A DNA stretch of 54,864 nt, taken from assembly GCA_030531905.1 (NCBI GenBank), contig JAUNMG010000007.1, positions 1-54,864 of the forward strand, given 5' to 3'. Made by a program: the position numbers and the translations under genes. This DNA comes from a bacterium. GTDB taxonomy: Bacteria; Bacillota_I; Bacilli_A; RF39; UBA660. The notes under the pieces were generated by a model that saw nothing but the letters and a program-made list of their open reading frames with translations, searched no databases and was not told the origin of the DNA. This document shows positions 25,039-36,409 of the stretch, in pieces (the stretch's first letter is position 1; each line of letters opens with the position of its first letter).

Positions 25039-25710
25039 ATGAAATTAGATTACAAGACAATTAAGCAATTAGAACCACAACATATTTTGCAAAAAATGTC
25101 ACCAGTATTTGATGATATTTATAAAGAAATAGACTATATGGAAATGTCAAAAGAGGAGTTTTATGATTTAGTATTGAATGATATTATTGAATCTAAAGAA
25201 AAATATAATGGCGATGTTTTGTATGAAAAATATATTAGAACTAAAATAAGTTCATCTCTTACTAAAAAAATAAAAGAATATTTTATGGATCAAGAAAAAA
25301 CTTATGTAATTATAAACAATTATATAAATACTCGTTTAAACTTGGGTGTTACAATTGATGATTCAATTAAAGAAATAAAAAAATTAAATAATTTTTTTAA
25401 TAAATATGATTACATTTCAAATCCAGATGTACTATTAAAAATAACTCAAAATAATAAAAAAATTACGAATATGATAGAGACGATTATTGGCAAGAATAAA
25501 AGTAAAATTACACTTGATGATTTAGAAAAAGATTTTGACAATAGCACAATAGTGTTATTTGAAGTCTATTGTATGTTAAATAATATAACAATAGAGGAAT
25601 TTGCAAAAGATGATATTAACTTAGATGATATTACTTTAACTGATAGTGTAAAATTATACTTAAAGGAGATATCCGCAAGGCCACTTCTTTCAGTAGAAAA
25701 AGAAAGTTAG
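25039..25710 (+). pseudogene. N-terminal part of a divergent sigma-70 factor, separated by a frameshift
   Basis: 223 residues of helical, Lys/Asp-rich sequence ending in a sigma region 1.2 ([20 protein letters not shown]). In rpoD this continues straight into region 2. Here a TAG at 25708 closes the frame, while the -1 frame continues from the same place as [19 protein letters not shown] and then region 2. The junction is an A-rich run (GTAGAAAAAGAAAG, 25693-25706); one extra A would join the two parts. The first 190 residues have no match in RpoD and no recognised domain. ATG 25039 follows TAGAGGAG. Confidence 0.7.
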
Positions 25711-27467
25711 CTAAGCAAATTTTAAATGGAAATGAGGAAGCTAGAAAAATATTTATTGAAAGTAATTTAAGGTTGGTTGTCAGTATAGCAAAAAAATATA
25801 TTGGTATAGGTTTGTCCTTTTCTGATTTAATTCAAGAAGGTAATTTAGGTTTAATAACTGCTGTTGAAAAATATGATGTAAATAAAGGTTTCAAATTTTC
25901 AACATATGCAACCCATTGGATAAGACAAGCTATTACTAGAGCAATAGCAAATAAGGGAAGAAATGTAAGAGTTCCGGTACATATGTATGAAAAGCTAGGA
26001 ATTTATAAAAGAACAGTTGCCAATTTAGAAACAAGATTAAATAGAAAACCAACATTAAATGAAATAGCAAACGAAATGGGATTATCAATTCCAAAAGTGG
26101 AAAAATTAGATAATCTTCAAATCGATACTATAAGTATGAATGAATTAAAAGGTTATGATAAAGATACTGAATTAGAAAGCCTCATTCCATCATCAAAAGA
26201 AAACCCCGAGGATGTAGTGATAGCAGGCACAATGCAACTTGAAGTGAGAAAGTTATTAGAAGAATGTAACTTAAAACCAAGAGAAATAGAAGTGTTGATG
26301 ATGAGATTTGGATTTGACGATAAAAAACCAATGACTCTTGAAAAGATTGGAAAGAAATTTAATATATCAAGAGGATGGGTGCACCAAATTGAAAAATCAG
26401 CGTTAACGAAACTTAGATGCTCTAAAAATATAAAAAAATTTGCTGAATATATGTATAATCCAGACGAGTCATTAGAAAATATACAACTATTTAGGAAAGA
26501 ATATAGGGAATCAGGAAATAAATTTAAGACATTAAAAATAACTTCAAAAGAAGAGGTGTTAACACCGAAAAATAAAAAAGAAGATAAACTAGCGTCAAGA
26601 AAACATCAAGCAATGAAAAAGTCATTATCTAATTCAAATAACAATATAAAAGAAGAAAGTGAAAAATTTGAAACAAAAGAAGATACTATAAGTAATCAAG
26701 AAAAACAAGAAGAAAAATTACCAACAAAAGAAATAAATGAAAAGCGTAGTTATTTAGCTACATTAGAAAAAGGAGAAAAAGAAAATATGGCAAGAAAATA
26801 TCAAACAATATATGAATATTTAAACGATTACACAAAAGAACAAATAGATGAAATGTTAGAAAAATTATCAGACGAAGAAAAAGCATTAGTATTAGCTAGA
26901 TATGGTGAAGACTTAAATAATCCGGTATTTGGAAAACTTAGTAAGCAACAAAGAGATAGGTTTTATGGAGCTCTAGTTCCTAAAATGAAAAAACTATTAT
27001 CTAATTCAAATAACAATATAAAAGAAAAAAGTGAAAAAATTGAACCAAAAGAAGATACTATAAGTAATCAAGAAAAGCAAGAAGAAAAATTACCAACAAA
27101 AGAAAATAGTCCTGTAAAAACAAATGTAGAAACTATTACGAAAAGTGATTATATTGAGATGTTAGAATTACTGAAAACACCAATATTTAATAAAATGAAA
27201 GATGTATTAACTATTAAAGAAACAGTAATTATTTCTTTAAAATTTGGGTATATAGATGAAAAATATTTTTCTGATAAAGCAATTGCTGAATTTTTGGGAA
27301 TAGAACAAAATGAAGTTATAGAAATATCGAAAAAAGCATTACTATTGTATAAAGAAAATATAAATAAATTTATTGATCATGCGATAGAAGTAATAACAGA
27401 AAATCCTTCAAAATTAATTAAAACAAATCAAAATAAATCAAAACAATCTAGGATATTAAAAGGATAA
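25701..27467 (+). CDS. Divergent sigma-70 factor, regions 2-4 plus repeated region-4-like extension (C-terminal part of frameshifted gene)
   Basis: Open from 25701 in this frame; the first usable start is TTG 25773, without a ribosome binding site, so it is best read as the continuation of the preceding gene. Region 2 ([39 protein letters not shown]), region 3 ([15 protein letters not shown]) and region 4 ([19 protein letters not shown] ... [17 protein letters not shown]) are intact. After a Lys/Glu/Asn linker come two helical units: [20 protein letters not shown] ... [15 protein letters not shown], and [20 protein letters not shown] ... [14 protein letters not shown]. The latter has the spacing of a sigma region 4. 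A joined protein would be about 810 residues, twice RpoD. Promoter target unknown. Confidence 0.72.
   Translation, partial: RKLAKQILNGNEEARKIFIESNLRLVVSIAKKYIGIGLSFSDLIQEGNLGLITAVEKYDVNKGFKFSTYATHWIRQAITRAIANKGRNVRVPVHMYEKLGIYKRTVANLETRLNRKPTLNEIANEMGLSIPKVEKLDNLQIDTISMNELKGYDKDTELESLIPSSKENPEDVVIAGTMQLEVRKLLEECNLKPREIEVLMMRFGFDDKKPMTLEKIGKKFNISRGWVHQIEKSALTKLRCSKNIKKFAEYMYNPDESLENIQLFRKEYRESGNKFKTLKITSKEEVLTPKNKKEDKLASRKHQAMKKSLSNSNNNIKEESEKFETKEDTISNQEKQEEKLPTKEINEKRSYLATLEKGEKENMARKYQTIYEYLNDYTKEQIDEMLEKLSDEEKALVLARYGEDLNNPVFGKLSKQQRDRFYGALVPKMKKLLSNSNNNIKEKSEKIEPKEDTISNQEKQEEKLPTKENSPVKTNVETITKSDYIEMLELLKTPIFNKMKDVLTIKETVIISLKFGYIDEKYFSDKAIAEFLGIEQNEVIEISKKALLLYKENINKFIDHAIEVITENPSKLIKTNQNKSKQSRILKG
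26763..27359 (+). repeat. 597-bp direct repeat, copy 1
   Basis: Nearly identical to 27542-28138 (offset 779 bp), with only scattered changes such as CAAG/CAGG near the start and GATAAAG/AATAAAG near the end. It covers the two helical sigma-4-like units. The stretch AAAAAGGAGAAAAAG, coding for KGEKE here, becomes the ribosome binding site of the next gene in copy 2. Confidence 0.9.
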
Positions 27468-27541
27468 TAAAAGATTAAGTCATGTTTTAAAATAAATGAT
27501 AAAGATTATATAAATAAAACTAAATAACCAATCAGCATTAC

Positions 27542-28138
27542 TTAGAAAAAGGAGAAAAAGAAAATATGGCAGGAAAATATCAAACAATATATGAATATTT
27601 AAACGATTACACAAAAGAACAAATAGATGAAATGTTAGAAAAATTATCAGACGAAGAAAAAGCATTAGTATTAGCTAGATATGGTGAAGACTTAAATAAT
27701 CCGGTATTTGGAAAACTTAGTAAGCAACAAAGAGATAGGTTTTATGGAGCTCTAGTTCCTAAAATGAAAAAACTATTATCTAATTCAAATAACAATATAA
27801 AAGAAAAAAGTGAAAAAATTGAACCAAAAGAAGATACTATAAGTAATCAAGAAAAGCAAGAAGAAAAATTACCAACAAAAGAAAATAGTCCTGTAAAAAC
27901 AAATGTAGAAACTATTACGAAAAGTGATTATATTGAGATGTTAGAATTACTGAAAACACCAATATTTAATAAAATGAAAGATGTATTAACTATTAAAGAA
28001 ACAGTAATTATTTCTTTAAAATTTGGGTATATAGATGAAAAATATTTTTCTAATAAAGCAATTGCTGAATTTTTAGGAATAGAACAAAATGAAGTTATAG
28101 AGATATTGAAAAAAGCATTACTATTGTATAAAGAAAAT
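27542..28138 (+). repeat. 597-bp direct repeat, copy 2
   Basis: Second copy of the repeat at 26763-27359. It starts just before the ribosome binding site of the gene at 27566 and ends at [10 protein letters not shown], after which the two genes diverge completely. Confidence 0.9.
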
Positions 28139-29341
28139 TACAAAGAAACTAATAGTAATGAAAAAACTATACATGATGATTTTAATAATTTAAAAGAATT
28201 AGCAGAAAATTTTCCTGATAATGATAAAATTCAAAAAAAATTAATAGTAATAAGTAAACAGATAACTGAATATATAAAAGAAAAAAATTATGAGGAAGCA
28301 GAGAGAATAGCAAAAAAATTTCCAAACAATGAGGTGATACAAGGACAATTAATTACCATATATATGAAACAAGAAGAATATGATGAAGCAATTGAAATAG
28401 CAAAAAAATTTCCAAACAATGAGGTAATACAGGGACAATTATTAAATATCCGATTCTGTATTAATGATTCAAAAGAATTTCCTACTGAAATAAAAAATAT
28501 AAGAAGTAAACTATCCTTAGGAAAAGTATCTTATATGGACATAGAAACTTTAGATAACAATAAAGATAAAATTTCTGCCAATGATTATATATTAATTAAA
28601 CTTGCTATATATGACAAAATGGGATATAAAAAACAAGCAACTAGTATTTTAAAAGATGATACTATGCTTGATGCTGATATTAAGAAAAAATTAACTTCAT
28701 ATTTAGAAAAGAAAAGAGCAATTTTTGATTTAAAAAAGTGGGATATTTTAATTGGTTGGTCTAGTGATTTAGATGAATATCAGAAAAATGAAAAAGAACA
28801 AGAATTGAATAAAAGTAGTGAACAGGAAAATTACAAAGAAGCTAATAGTAATGAAAAAACTGTTCATGATGATTCTAATATCACACATACTACAAGTAAA
28901 TCTTCACCCTTACAGGCAAATAAAACAAAAACTAACCAGATACCGGTTAGTCTAAAAAATGTAAGTAAAATATCAAATTCTCCATATTCTATAAAAAAAT
29001 TATCTCAGAAAAAGCAGATTAGTACTACTAATAATAGTAGTAAAGATACAATTTATGATCATTTAAGTTACGACTATAAAGAAAAAGTTTTTGAATTAAA
29101 AGTACAATATTATGCTGATATGGGAGTATCTGATACAAGAGAATCTGCAATATATAAATATGATAGATTAGAAGATATTCTTGTATCTAAACCTAATCAA
29201 AATAATTTGGAGTTACTATTACTTATGCTTGTTGGTGATATGAATATTAATATAGAAAAAGAATATCCTAAGGAGTATCCTAAAATATTACAAAGAATAA
29301 AAGATAAGAAGACAGAGTGTAGAAATAGTGAAAATAATTAA
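27566..29341 (+). CDS. Protein with duplicated sigma-region-4-like units and TPR-like repeats
   Basis: 591 residues. Residues 1-190 copy the C-terminal extension of the preceding sigma factor. Then two TPR-like repeats follow, built on AERIAKKFPNNEVIQGQLI and AIEIAKKFPNNEVIQGQLL, a helical region, an Asn/Ser/Lys linker and a helical end (YDYKEKVFELKVQYYADMG). No sigma region 2 is present, so it cannot act as a complete sigma factor. It may bind promoters or partner proteins through its region-4-like helices. ATG 27566 follows AAAAAGGAG inherited from the repeat. Start 99 bp after the sigma gene; ends in a terminator. Confidence 0.65.
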   Translation: MAGKYQTIYEYLNDYTKEQIDEMLEKLSDEEKALVLARYGEDLNNPVFGKLSKQQRDRFYGALVPKMKKLLSNSNNNIKEKSEKIEPKEDTISNQEKQEEKLPTKENSPVKTNVETITKSDYIEMLELLKTPIFNKMKDVLTIKETVIISLKFGYIDEKYFSNKAIAEFLGIEQNEVIEILKKALLLYKENYKETNSNEKTIHDDFNNLKELAENFPDNDKIQKKLIVISKQITEYIKEKNYEEAERIAKKFPNNEVIQGQLITIYMKQEEYDEAIEIAKKFPNNEVIQGQLLNIRFCINDSKEFPTEIKNIRSKLSLGKVSYMDIETLDNNKDKISANDYILIKLAIYDKMGYKKQATSILKDDTMLDADIKKKLTSYLEKKRAIFDLKKWDILIGWSSDLDEYQKNEKEQELNKSSEQENYKEANSNEKTVHDDSNITHTTSKSSPLQANKTKTNQIPVSLKNVSKISNSPYSIKKLSQKKQISTTNNSSKDTIYDHLSYDYKEKVFELKVQYYADMGVSDTRESAIYKYDRLEDILVSKPNQNNLELLLLMLVGDMNINIEKEYPKEYPKILQRIKDKKTECRNSENN

Positions 29342-29368
29342 ACCGATATTTAATATCGGTTATTTCTT
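29341..29368 (+). terminator. Intrinsic terminator closing the sigma-like array
   Basis: AACCGATAT TTA ATATCGGTT, 9-bp perfect stem, then ATTTCTTT. Confidence 0.8.
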
Positions 29369-29396
29369 TGAAAAAAGGACAAATATATGTTATAAT
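29368..29396 (+). promoter_or_regulatory. Promoter for the queA operon
   Basis: TTGAAA (29368-29373), 17-bp spacer, TATAAT (29391-29396), directly after the preceding terminator. Confidence 0.75.
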
Positions 29397-29425
29397 TTAC
29401 TAGATTTAAAAAGTGAGATGATTAT

Positions 29426-30043
29426 ATGGAAAAAAGCTTGTTTAAAGGAAGTAAAAGTTTAAAAGAAAAGAAAAAAATAATAATGAAAAAACTGGAAGAA
29501 TGTATTAATATAAATGATAGTATACTAGAAAAAGGAATTAAAACATTAAACTCTATTGATGAAACTGATACTAGATTTAATTGTTTATTGAATAAGATTG
29601 ATAGATGTGTAGATAAAAGAAAAAGTAGTCCTGTAAAAATGAAGTTTTTATTAGTGACTACAATAATATATAAAGATTATTTAAAAGAATACTCAAATGA
29701 ATCTATTCTTACTCTTGCATCTACTGCTTTTTCTTCAGCAAGTTATGAAGATATTGAACTTCATCTAGGAGATTTTGTCCCAAAATATAATGATAAATTT
29801 TTGAAAGAAATTTATAAAAGACAAAAAGACTTTGAGAGTATTTTATATGATTTAACCGCTATGGATATGATTTATGATAATCTTCTAGATAAATCAAGAA
29901 TAAGTAGGGAAGAAAAGAATAATATGTTACTTAAAATATATAAGGCAATGTCAAACAAAGAGGTTTTTGGTATAGAAAATAAGATATATGAAAATACATG
30001 TAACAATATGGAACAATATGAAACTAAAAAGATGAGGAGATAA
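29426..30043 (+). CDS. Hypothetical helical protein co-transcribed with queA
   Basis: 205 residues, Lys-rich, predicted mostly helical, no membrane segment. No family recognised. It starts at ATG 29426 after AGTGAGATG, 30 bp downstream of a good promoter, and ends 6 bp before queA, so it is the first gene of that operon. The middle (PVKMKFLLVTTIIYKDYLKE; ESILTLASTAFSS) may form a small helical bundle. Confidence 0.6.
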   Translation: MEKSLFKGSKSLKEKKKIIMKKLEECININDSILEKGIKTLNSIDETDTRFNCLLNKIDRCVDKRKSSPVKMKFLLVTTIIYKDYLKEYSNESILTLASTAFSSASYEDIELHLGDFVPKYNDKFLKEIYKRQKDFESILYDLTAMDMIYDNLLDKSRISREEKNNMLLKIYKAMSNKEVFGIENKIYENTCNNMEQYETKKMRR

Positions 30044-30049
30044 TTAGTT

Positions 30050-31075
30050 ATGAAAACAGAAGATTTTGATTATAATTTACCAGAAGAATTAATTGCACAA
30101 ACACCTTTAAAACAAAGAGATTCTTCTAGACTTATGGTGCTAGATAAAAATAGTGGCTCCATAGAACATAAACATTTTACTGATATAATAGATTATTTAG
30201 AAGCAGGTGATACTTTGGTTTTAAATAATACTAAAGTTTTACCAGCAAGACTTATTGGGGAAAAGAAAGAAACAAAAGCAGTGATTGAAATTCTTTTACT
30301 TAAAAATATTGAAAATGATGATTGGGAATGTTTGGCTAAACCAGCAAGAAGAATCAAAGTAGGAACAGTTGTAAGTTTTGGAAATGGACTTTTAAAAGCA
30401 AAATGTATAAAAGAACTTGATGATGGAATTAGACATTTTACCCTAATTTATGATGGTATTTTATATGAAATTCTTGATAAATTAGGAACGATGCCATTAC
30501 CACCATATATTCATGAAAAACTAGAAGATCAGTCTCGATACCAAACAGTTTATGCCAAAGAAGTTGGCAGTGCTGCTGCACCAACTGCTGGACTTCACTT
30601 CACTAAAGAGTTACTAAAAAAAATAGAAGATAAAAAAATAAATATTTGCTATGTAACATTACATGTTGGTCTTGGAACATTTAGACCTGTAAGTGTTTCT
30701 AATGTTAAGGATCACAAGATGCACAGTGAGTATTATCATATGAGTAAAGAAGTAGCTGAAACACTTAAACAAACTAAGAAGAATAAAAAACGTATTATAA
30801 GTGTTGGAACTACAAGTACAAGAGTTTTGGAAACAGTTATTACCAAATATAATGATTTTTGTGAATGTAGTGGATTTACTGATATCTTTATTTATCCAGG
30901 ATATAAATTTGGAGCGGTTGATGCATTAATTACTAATTTCCACCTACCAAAGTCAACTCTTGTTATGCTAGTTTCAGCTTTAGCAGGAAAAGAACATATT
31001 CTAAATGCTTACAATATAGCAGTAAAAGAAAAATATAGATTCTTCTCATTTGGTGATGCAATGTTTATAAAATAA
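30050..31075 (+). CDS. queA: S-adenosylmethionine:tRNA ribosyltransferase-isomerase QueA
   Basis: 341 residues, full length. [21 protein letters not shown] start, [46 protein letters not shown] and the C-terminal [19 protein letters not shown] are all diagnostic. It converts preQ1-tRNA to epoxyqueuosine-tRNA. ATG follows GAGGAGAT. Same operon as tgt, with one damaged gene between them. Confidence 0.97.
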   Translation: MKTEDFDYNLPEELIAQTPLKQRDSSRLMVLDKNSGSIEHKHFTDIIDYLEAGDTLVLNNTKVLPARLIGEKKETKAVIEILLLKNIENDDWECLAKPARRIKVGTVVSFGNGLLKAKCIKELDDGIRHFTLIYDGILYEILDKLGTMPLPPYIHEKLEDQSRYQTVYAKEVGSAAAPTAGLHFTKELLKKIEDKKINICYVTLHVGLGTFRPVSVSNVKDHKMHSEYYHMSKEVAETLKQTKKNKKRIISVGTTSTRVLETVITKYNDFCECSGFTDIFIYPGYKFGAVDALITNFHLPKSTLVMLVSALAGKEHILNAYNIAVKEKYRFFSFGDAMFIK

Positions 31076-31089
31076 GGGAGAGGATACTT

Positions 31090-33389
<2,300 letters not shown>

Positions 33390-33409
33390 AACAACTACAT
33401 AAAAATTAT

Positions 33410-33439
33410 TTGCAAACCTCTTTAACTTTATGCTATAAT
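33410..33439 (+). promoter_or_regulatory. Promoter of the 6S-like RNA
   Basis: TTGCAA (33410-33415), 18-bp spacer, TATAAT (33434-33439) with TGC directly before it (extended -10). Confidence 0.8.
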
Positions 33440-33445
33440 AAAGAT

Positions 33446-33625
33446 GTCTGAAAGATGCGAAACTGGTAACTTATAAAACCGACTAATTTGACGATACGGG
33501 AGTTCGGATCTATTACTGGTGTTGAATATCTGTATTTATACAGAGATCCTAAAGGTAATGTATGGACACCCACCTGTACATATGCAGGTTTTATCGTCTA
33601 CTAAGCCGCTCTTTTGGATTTTTTT
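33446..33625 (+). ncRNA. ssrS: Probable 6S RNA
   Basis: About 180 nt between an extended -10 promoter and a T-run. The ends pair (CTGAAAGATGCG at 33448-33459 with CGCTCTTTTGG at 33606-33616, one bulge), which closes the molecule and places the T-run after the stem. An apical stem GGATCT / AGAGATCC and a 3'-side hairpin CCTG-TACATATG-CAGG within GACACCCACCTGT match the long-hairpin, open-bubble layout of 6S RNA. The ACACxxxCACCT...AGGT bubble segment is also seen in E. coli ssrS. Known role: binds the RpoD holoenzyme in stationary phase. No long reading frame fits here. Confidence 0.7.
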
Positions 33626-33678
33626 GTTTGTATAAAATTTCTATATATGTTATAATAACTCTTGCTGAGGTGATGACA

Positions 33679-34503
33679 ATGTTAATAATGCCTATATTAA
33701 ACACTAATAAAAATGGTGATACTAAGATATATAATGTTGAAGTAAAATTAAAAAATGCATCAAAGGTAAGAGAAAATACATTAGTAAACGGAATTGTTGA
33801 TTCAAATGTAGTAGTTGGAAATTCATCATTTAATGATTCTATCTATAACACTAAAAATAAAGAAAATAACGTAATTGTTAATTTTATTAGAAATCATCAT
33901 TATCGTGATAAAAATAGATTTTTAGTTACAACAAGGAAACATTCTGATAATAATTATTATGATTTGTATAGTGTTGAAATGCCACCTAAAAAGGTAACAA
34001 CAGGATTAGATAATTTATATGGACAAGCCATTCTTGATATGCAGAAAGAAATACCTAATATAAAAAAGGGAAGATACATATCATTAGAAAAATTAGGTTC
34101 TGTAGATCATATAAGTGACGAAAGATTAAAAAAACTAAAGTATGTTGTTGAAAATTCAGCAGATGAATCTAATCTAGAACACCTATTATTGGCAAATAAT
34201 TTAGGAGATTTAAGTTCAACCCTTGAATTTATTAGATTGTTTGATTTTACAATTTTAGATGAAGCTACTATTTCAGAAAAACAGATAGTAGATTTACTTA
34301 AATCATTTGATATTATTTCAACTAGAGATAGTAAAAGTTTAGAAAGATACTATAAAATTGCAATTGAAAATAAGAATGCTTATAAAAAATTAAGTGTATT
34401 GAGTAGGATACTTACTAGTAAACCAATTAATTTAATTCAAAGAAATCATAATAATAAAGTTCTTATTAAAACTCAGGATAAAAGTTCAGGTAACATGGAA
34501 TGA
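33679..34503 (+). CDS. Hypothetical protein preceding tcdA
   Basis: 275 residues. ATG 33679 follows GAGGTGATG and a promoter TTGTAT-17-TATAAT (33628-33656); the longer frame upstream runs back into the 6S RNA and is not coding. No family recognised. It has an N-terminal beta-rich half (IYNVEVKLKNASKVRENTLV, NHHYRDKNRFLVTTRKH) and a helical C-terminal half. Its last 4 bases overlap the tcdA start. Confidence 0.6.
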   Translation: MLIMPILNTNKNGDTKIYNVEVKLKNASKVRENTLVNGIVDSNVVVGNSSFNDSIYNTKNKENNVIVNFIRNHHYRDKNRFLVTTRKHSDNNYYDLYSVEMPPKKVTTGLDNLYGQAILDMQKEIPNIKKGRYISLEKLGSVDHISDERLKKLKYVVENSADESNLEHLLLANNLGDLSSTLEFIRLFDFTILDEATISEKQIVDLLKSFDIISTRDSKSLERYYKIAIENKNAYKKLSVLSRILTSKPINLIQRNHNNKVLIKTQDKSSGNME

Positions 34504-35192
34504 AAGAAAAAGAGTTAAATCAATTTTCTAGATTGGAATTATTAATTGGTTGTGAAAATGTAGAACTTCTAAAAAATAAGAGTGTGTTGATAGTTGGTCT
34601 TGGTGGAGTTGGAGGATTTGTTACAGAATCACTAGCAAGAAGTGGTATTGGTAATATTTCAATAGTTGATTATGATACAGTTGATATTACTAATATAAAC
34701 AGACAGATAATTGCTCTTCATTCAACTCTTGGAAAAAAGAAAACAGAACTTTTTGAAAAGAGAATTTTGGATATTAATCCTAATTGTAATGTTACAGTAT
34801 ATGATACCTTTCTAGATGAGAATAATTTTTCTAGTATAGTAAATGATAAGTATGATTTTGTTATTGACTGTTGTGATAGTGTTCCTACAAAAAAATTGTT
34901 ATTATTTGAAACTTACAAAAGAAAAATCCCTTTTATATCATCTATGGGTACAGCTAATAAAATGAATCCAAATTTATTAAAAATAGTAGATATAAAAGAG
35001 ACTATAAATGATCCTCTTGCTAGAATAATACGAAAATATGTAAAAGATATAAATATAAAAGAGAGTGTAATGGTTCTATCTTCAAGTGAACTTCCTAAAA
35101 AAAACGGTGTTAATTTAGGATCGAATTCATTTGTTCCAGCTAGTGCCGGACTATTAATATCCAGCTACGTAATCAATAATTTGATAAAATAA
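34500..35192 (+). CDS. tcdA: tRNA threonylcarbamoyladenosine dehydratase, TcdA/YgdL type
   Basis: 230 residues, ThiF/E1-like fold. QFSRLELLIGCENVELLKNK, nucleotide-binding SVLIVGLGGVGGFVTESLAR, VDYDTVDITNINRQIIA, DFVIDCCDSVPTKKLL and SSMGTANKMNP are typical of TcdA, which forms the cyclic form of t6A37 in tRNA. No C-terminal Cys-based sulfur transfer motif. ATG overlaps the preceding stop. Confidence 0.9.
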   Translation: MKEKELNQFSRLELLIGCENVELLKNKSVLIVGLGGVGGFVTESLARSGIGNISIVDYDTVDITNINRQIIALHSTLGKKKTELFEKRILDINPNCNVTVYDTFLDENNFSSIVNDKYDFVIDCCDSVPTKKLLLFETYKRKIPFISSMGTANKMNPNLLKIVDIKETINDPLARIIRKYVKDINIKESVMVLSSSELPKKNGVNLGSNSFVPASAGLLISSYVINNLIK

Positions 35193-35292
35193 TTGACATG
35201 ATTTACATTTTAATGTTAATTATTTTTTTTTTGACTATTGCTATTGATATAATTTATGGTTATAATTATATCGTAGGATGGAGGAATAAAGA

Positions 35293-35904
35293 ATGAAAGA
35301 AGTAAAGAAAAAAAATAGTGCCTTAATAGTTGCAATTGTTTTAACGTTAGTATTAGTTGCAGGGGCAAGTTATGCATGGTTAAGATTAACTAAGACATCA
35401 ACAGTTATTAATAAGATTAAAGCAGGAAGTTTGGAAATGATATTAGATGATGAAGCATCAACAGGTATTAAATTATTAAATACTGTACCAATGAGTTATC
35501 GTCAAGGAATGGCTGCTACTGATAATGAGTATACATTTACATTAGAAAATAAGGGTACAACAGATAATAATTTTACAATTTATTTAAATGATATTAATAC
35601 TTATACAACAGATAATGGAGACCAAGAAACAATTGCTAGTGGTCAAAAATTAGGTGATAATCACATTAGATTTATTTTATTAAAAGATGGAGAAGAAGCA
35701 ATTGCTAGTAATTCTAAATTACTATCTCAAGATCCAGGTAGAGCAATTGATACTGGTGTAATTAAAAGTGGTCAAAAAATCAATTATAAATTAAAATTAT
35801 GGATTGATTCTAAAGCTGGAGATAATAGTACTGAATCAGAAATAATGGGTAAAAAATTTAATGCTGGTTTAACAGTTGAGGCTTCTCAAGTTATTGGAGG
35901 ATAA
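35293..35904 (+). CDS. TasA/camelysin-like secreted protein (third close paralogue)
   Basis: 203 residues: signal segment LIVAIVLTLVLVAGASYAWL, then INKIKAGSLEMILDDEAS, EYTFTLENKGTTDNNFTIYL, HIRFILLKDGEEAIASNSKL, YKLKLWIDSKAGD and IMGKKFNAGLTVEASQ. The strand order is the same as in the proteins at 5682 and 21184, but divergence is clearly higher than between those two. ATG follows GATGGAGG. Followed by a bidirectional terminator. Likely exported fibre subunit. Confidence 0.82.
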   Translation: MKEVKKKNSALIVAIVLTLVLVAGASYAWLRLTKTSTVINKIKAGSLEMILDDEASTGIKLLNTVPMSYRQGMAATDNEYTFTLENKGTTDNNFTIYLNDINTYTTDNGDQETIASGQKLGDNHIRFILLKDGEEAIASNSKLLSQDPGRAIDTGVIKSGQKINYKLKLWIDSKAGDNSTESEIMGKKFNAGLTVEASQVIGG

Positions 35905-35909
35905 ATTAA

Positions 35910-35938
35910 AAAATCGTTTTTATTAAAACGATTTTTTT
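35910..35938. terminator. Bidirectional terminator
   Basis: AAAATCGTTTT TATT AAAACGATTTT with flanking A and T runs, between convergent genes. Confidence 0.88.
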
Positions 35939-36284
35939 ATATGTAAAATATTGGTTTGTTGGTAGTGGTATTATAATTACTATTGCTTGAATCTATTTCA
36001 ATATTACTACTTGTAGTATTTTTTGTATTATTATCACTGCTGCCACCATCTTTAATGGCATCAGCTATTTTAAACATTGTTTTAGCGTTACTTATAATTG
36101 GCTTAATTTGATAAACTAAAGGAATTGCTTGGTTTATAATTCCTAATCCTTTTTGAGTGTTAGATAAAATATTTCCCCAATTTATTCCTCCAGCGATTCC
36201 TCTTGCAGCAGAAGCACCACCAAATAATCTTGAAATTAAGCTTGGCCTATATAAACTTTGATATATAAATGGATTATTATACAT
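35937..36284 (-). CDS. yqfQ: YqfQ/VrrA-like spore coat protein
   Basis: 115 residues from ATG 36284 (after AGAGGTG). YRPSLISRLFGGASAARGI, then GNILSNTQKGLGIINQAIPL and VYQIKPIISNAKTMFKIADA, then an Asn/Ser/Thr-rich tail. The RLFG...NI..TQK.LG...Q..P.....P.I.N...M pattern is that of the YqfQ/VrrA family of spore coat-associated proteins in Bacillus. The low-complexity tail is normal for that family. Confidence 0.65.
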   Translation of the reverse strand: MYNNPFIYQSLYRPSLISRLFGGASAARGIAGGINWGNILSNTQKGLGIINQAIPLVYQIKPIISNAKTMFKIADAIKDGGSSDNNTKNTTSSNIEIDSSNSNYNTTTNKPIFYI

Positions 36285-36409
36285 ATTAGACACCTCTATT
36301 ACAATATATGTATATCTTAACTAGATTGTTAAATAAAATTATTGTTTGATTATTTTATTTATGGTATACTTAATTTAGATAATAAGGAAAAGAATAGGGA
36401 GGAAAAGTT

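Noticed and set aside
25696..25706. Classical -1 programmed frameshift site in the sigma gene
   Set aside because: No proper X-XXY-YYZ heptamer in frame and no clear stimulatory hairpin; a simple indel is more likely, though slippage is not excluded.
33562..33678. N-terminal extension of the gene at 33679
   Set aside because: It runs through the 6S-like RNA and the promoter; the ATG at 33679 has the ribosome binding site.
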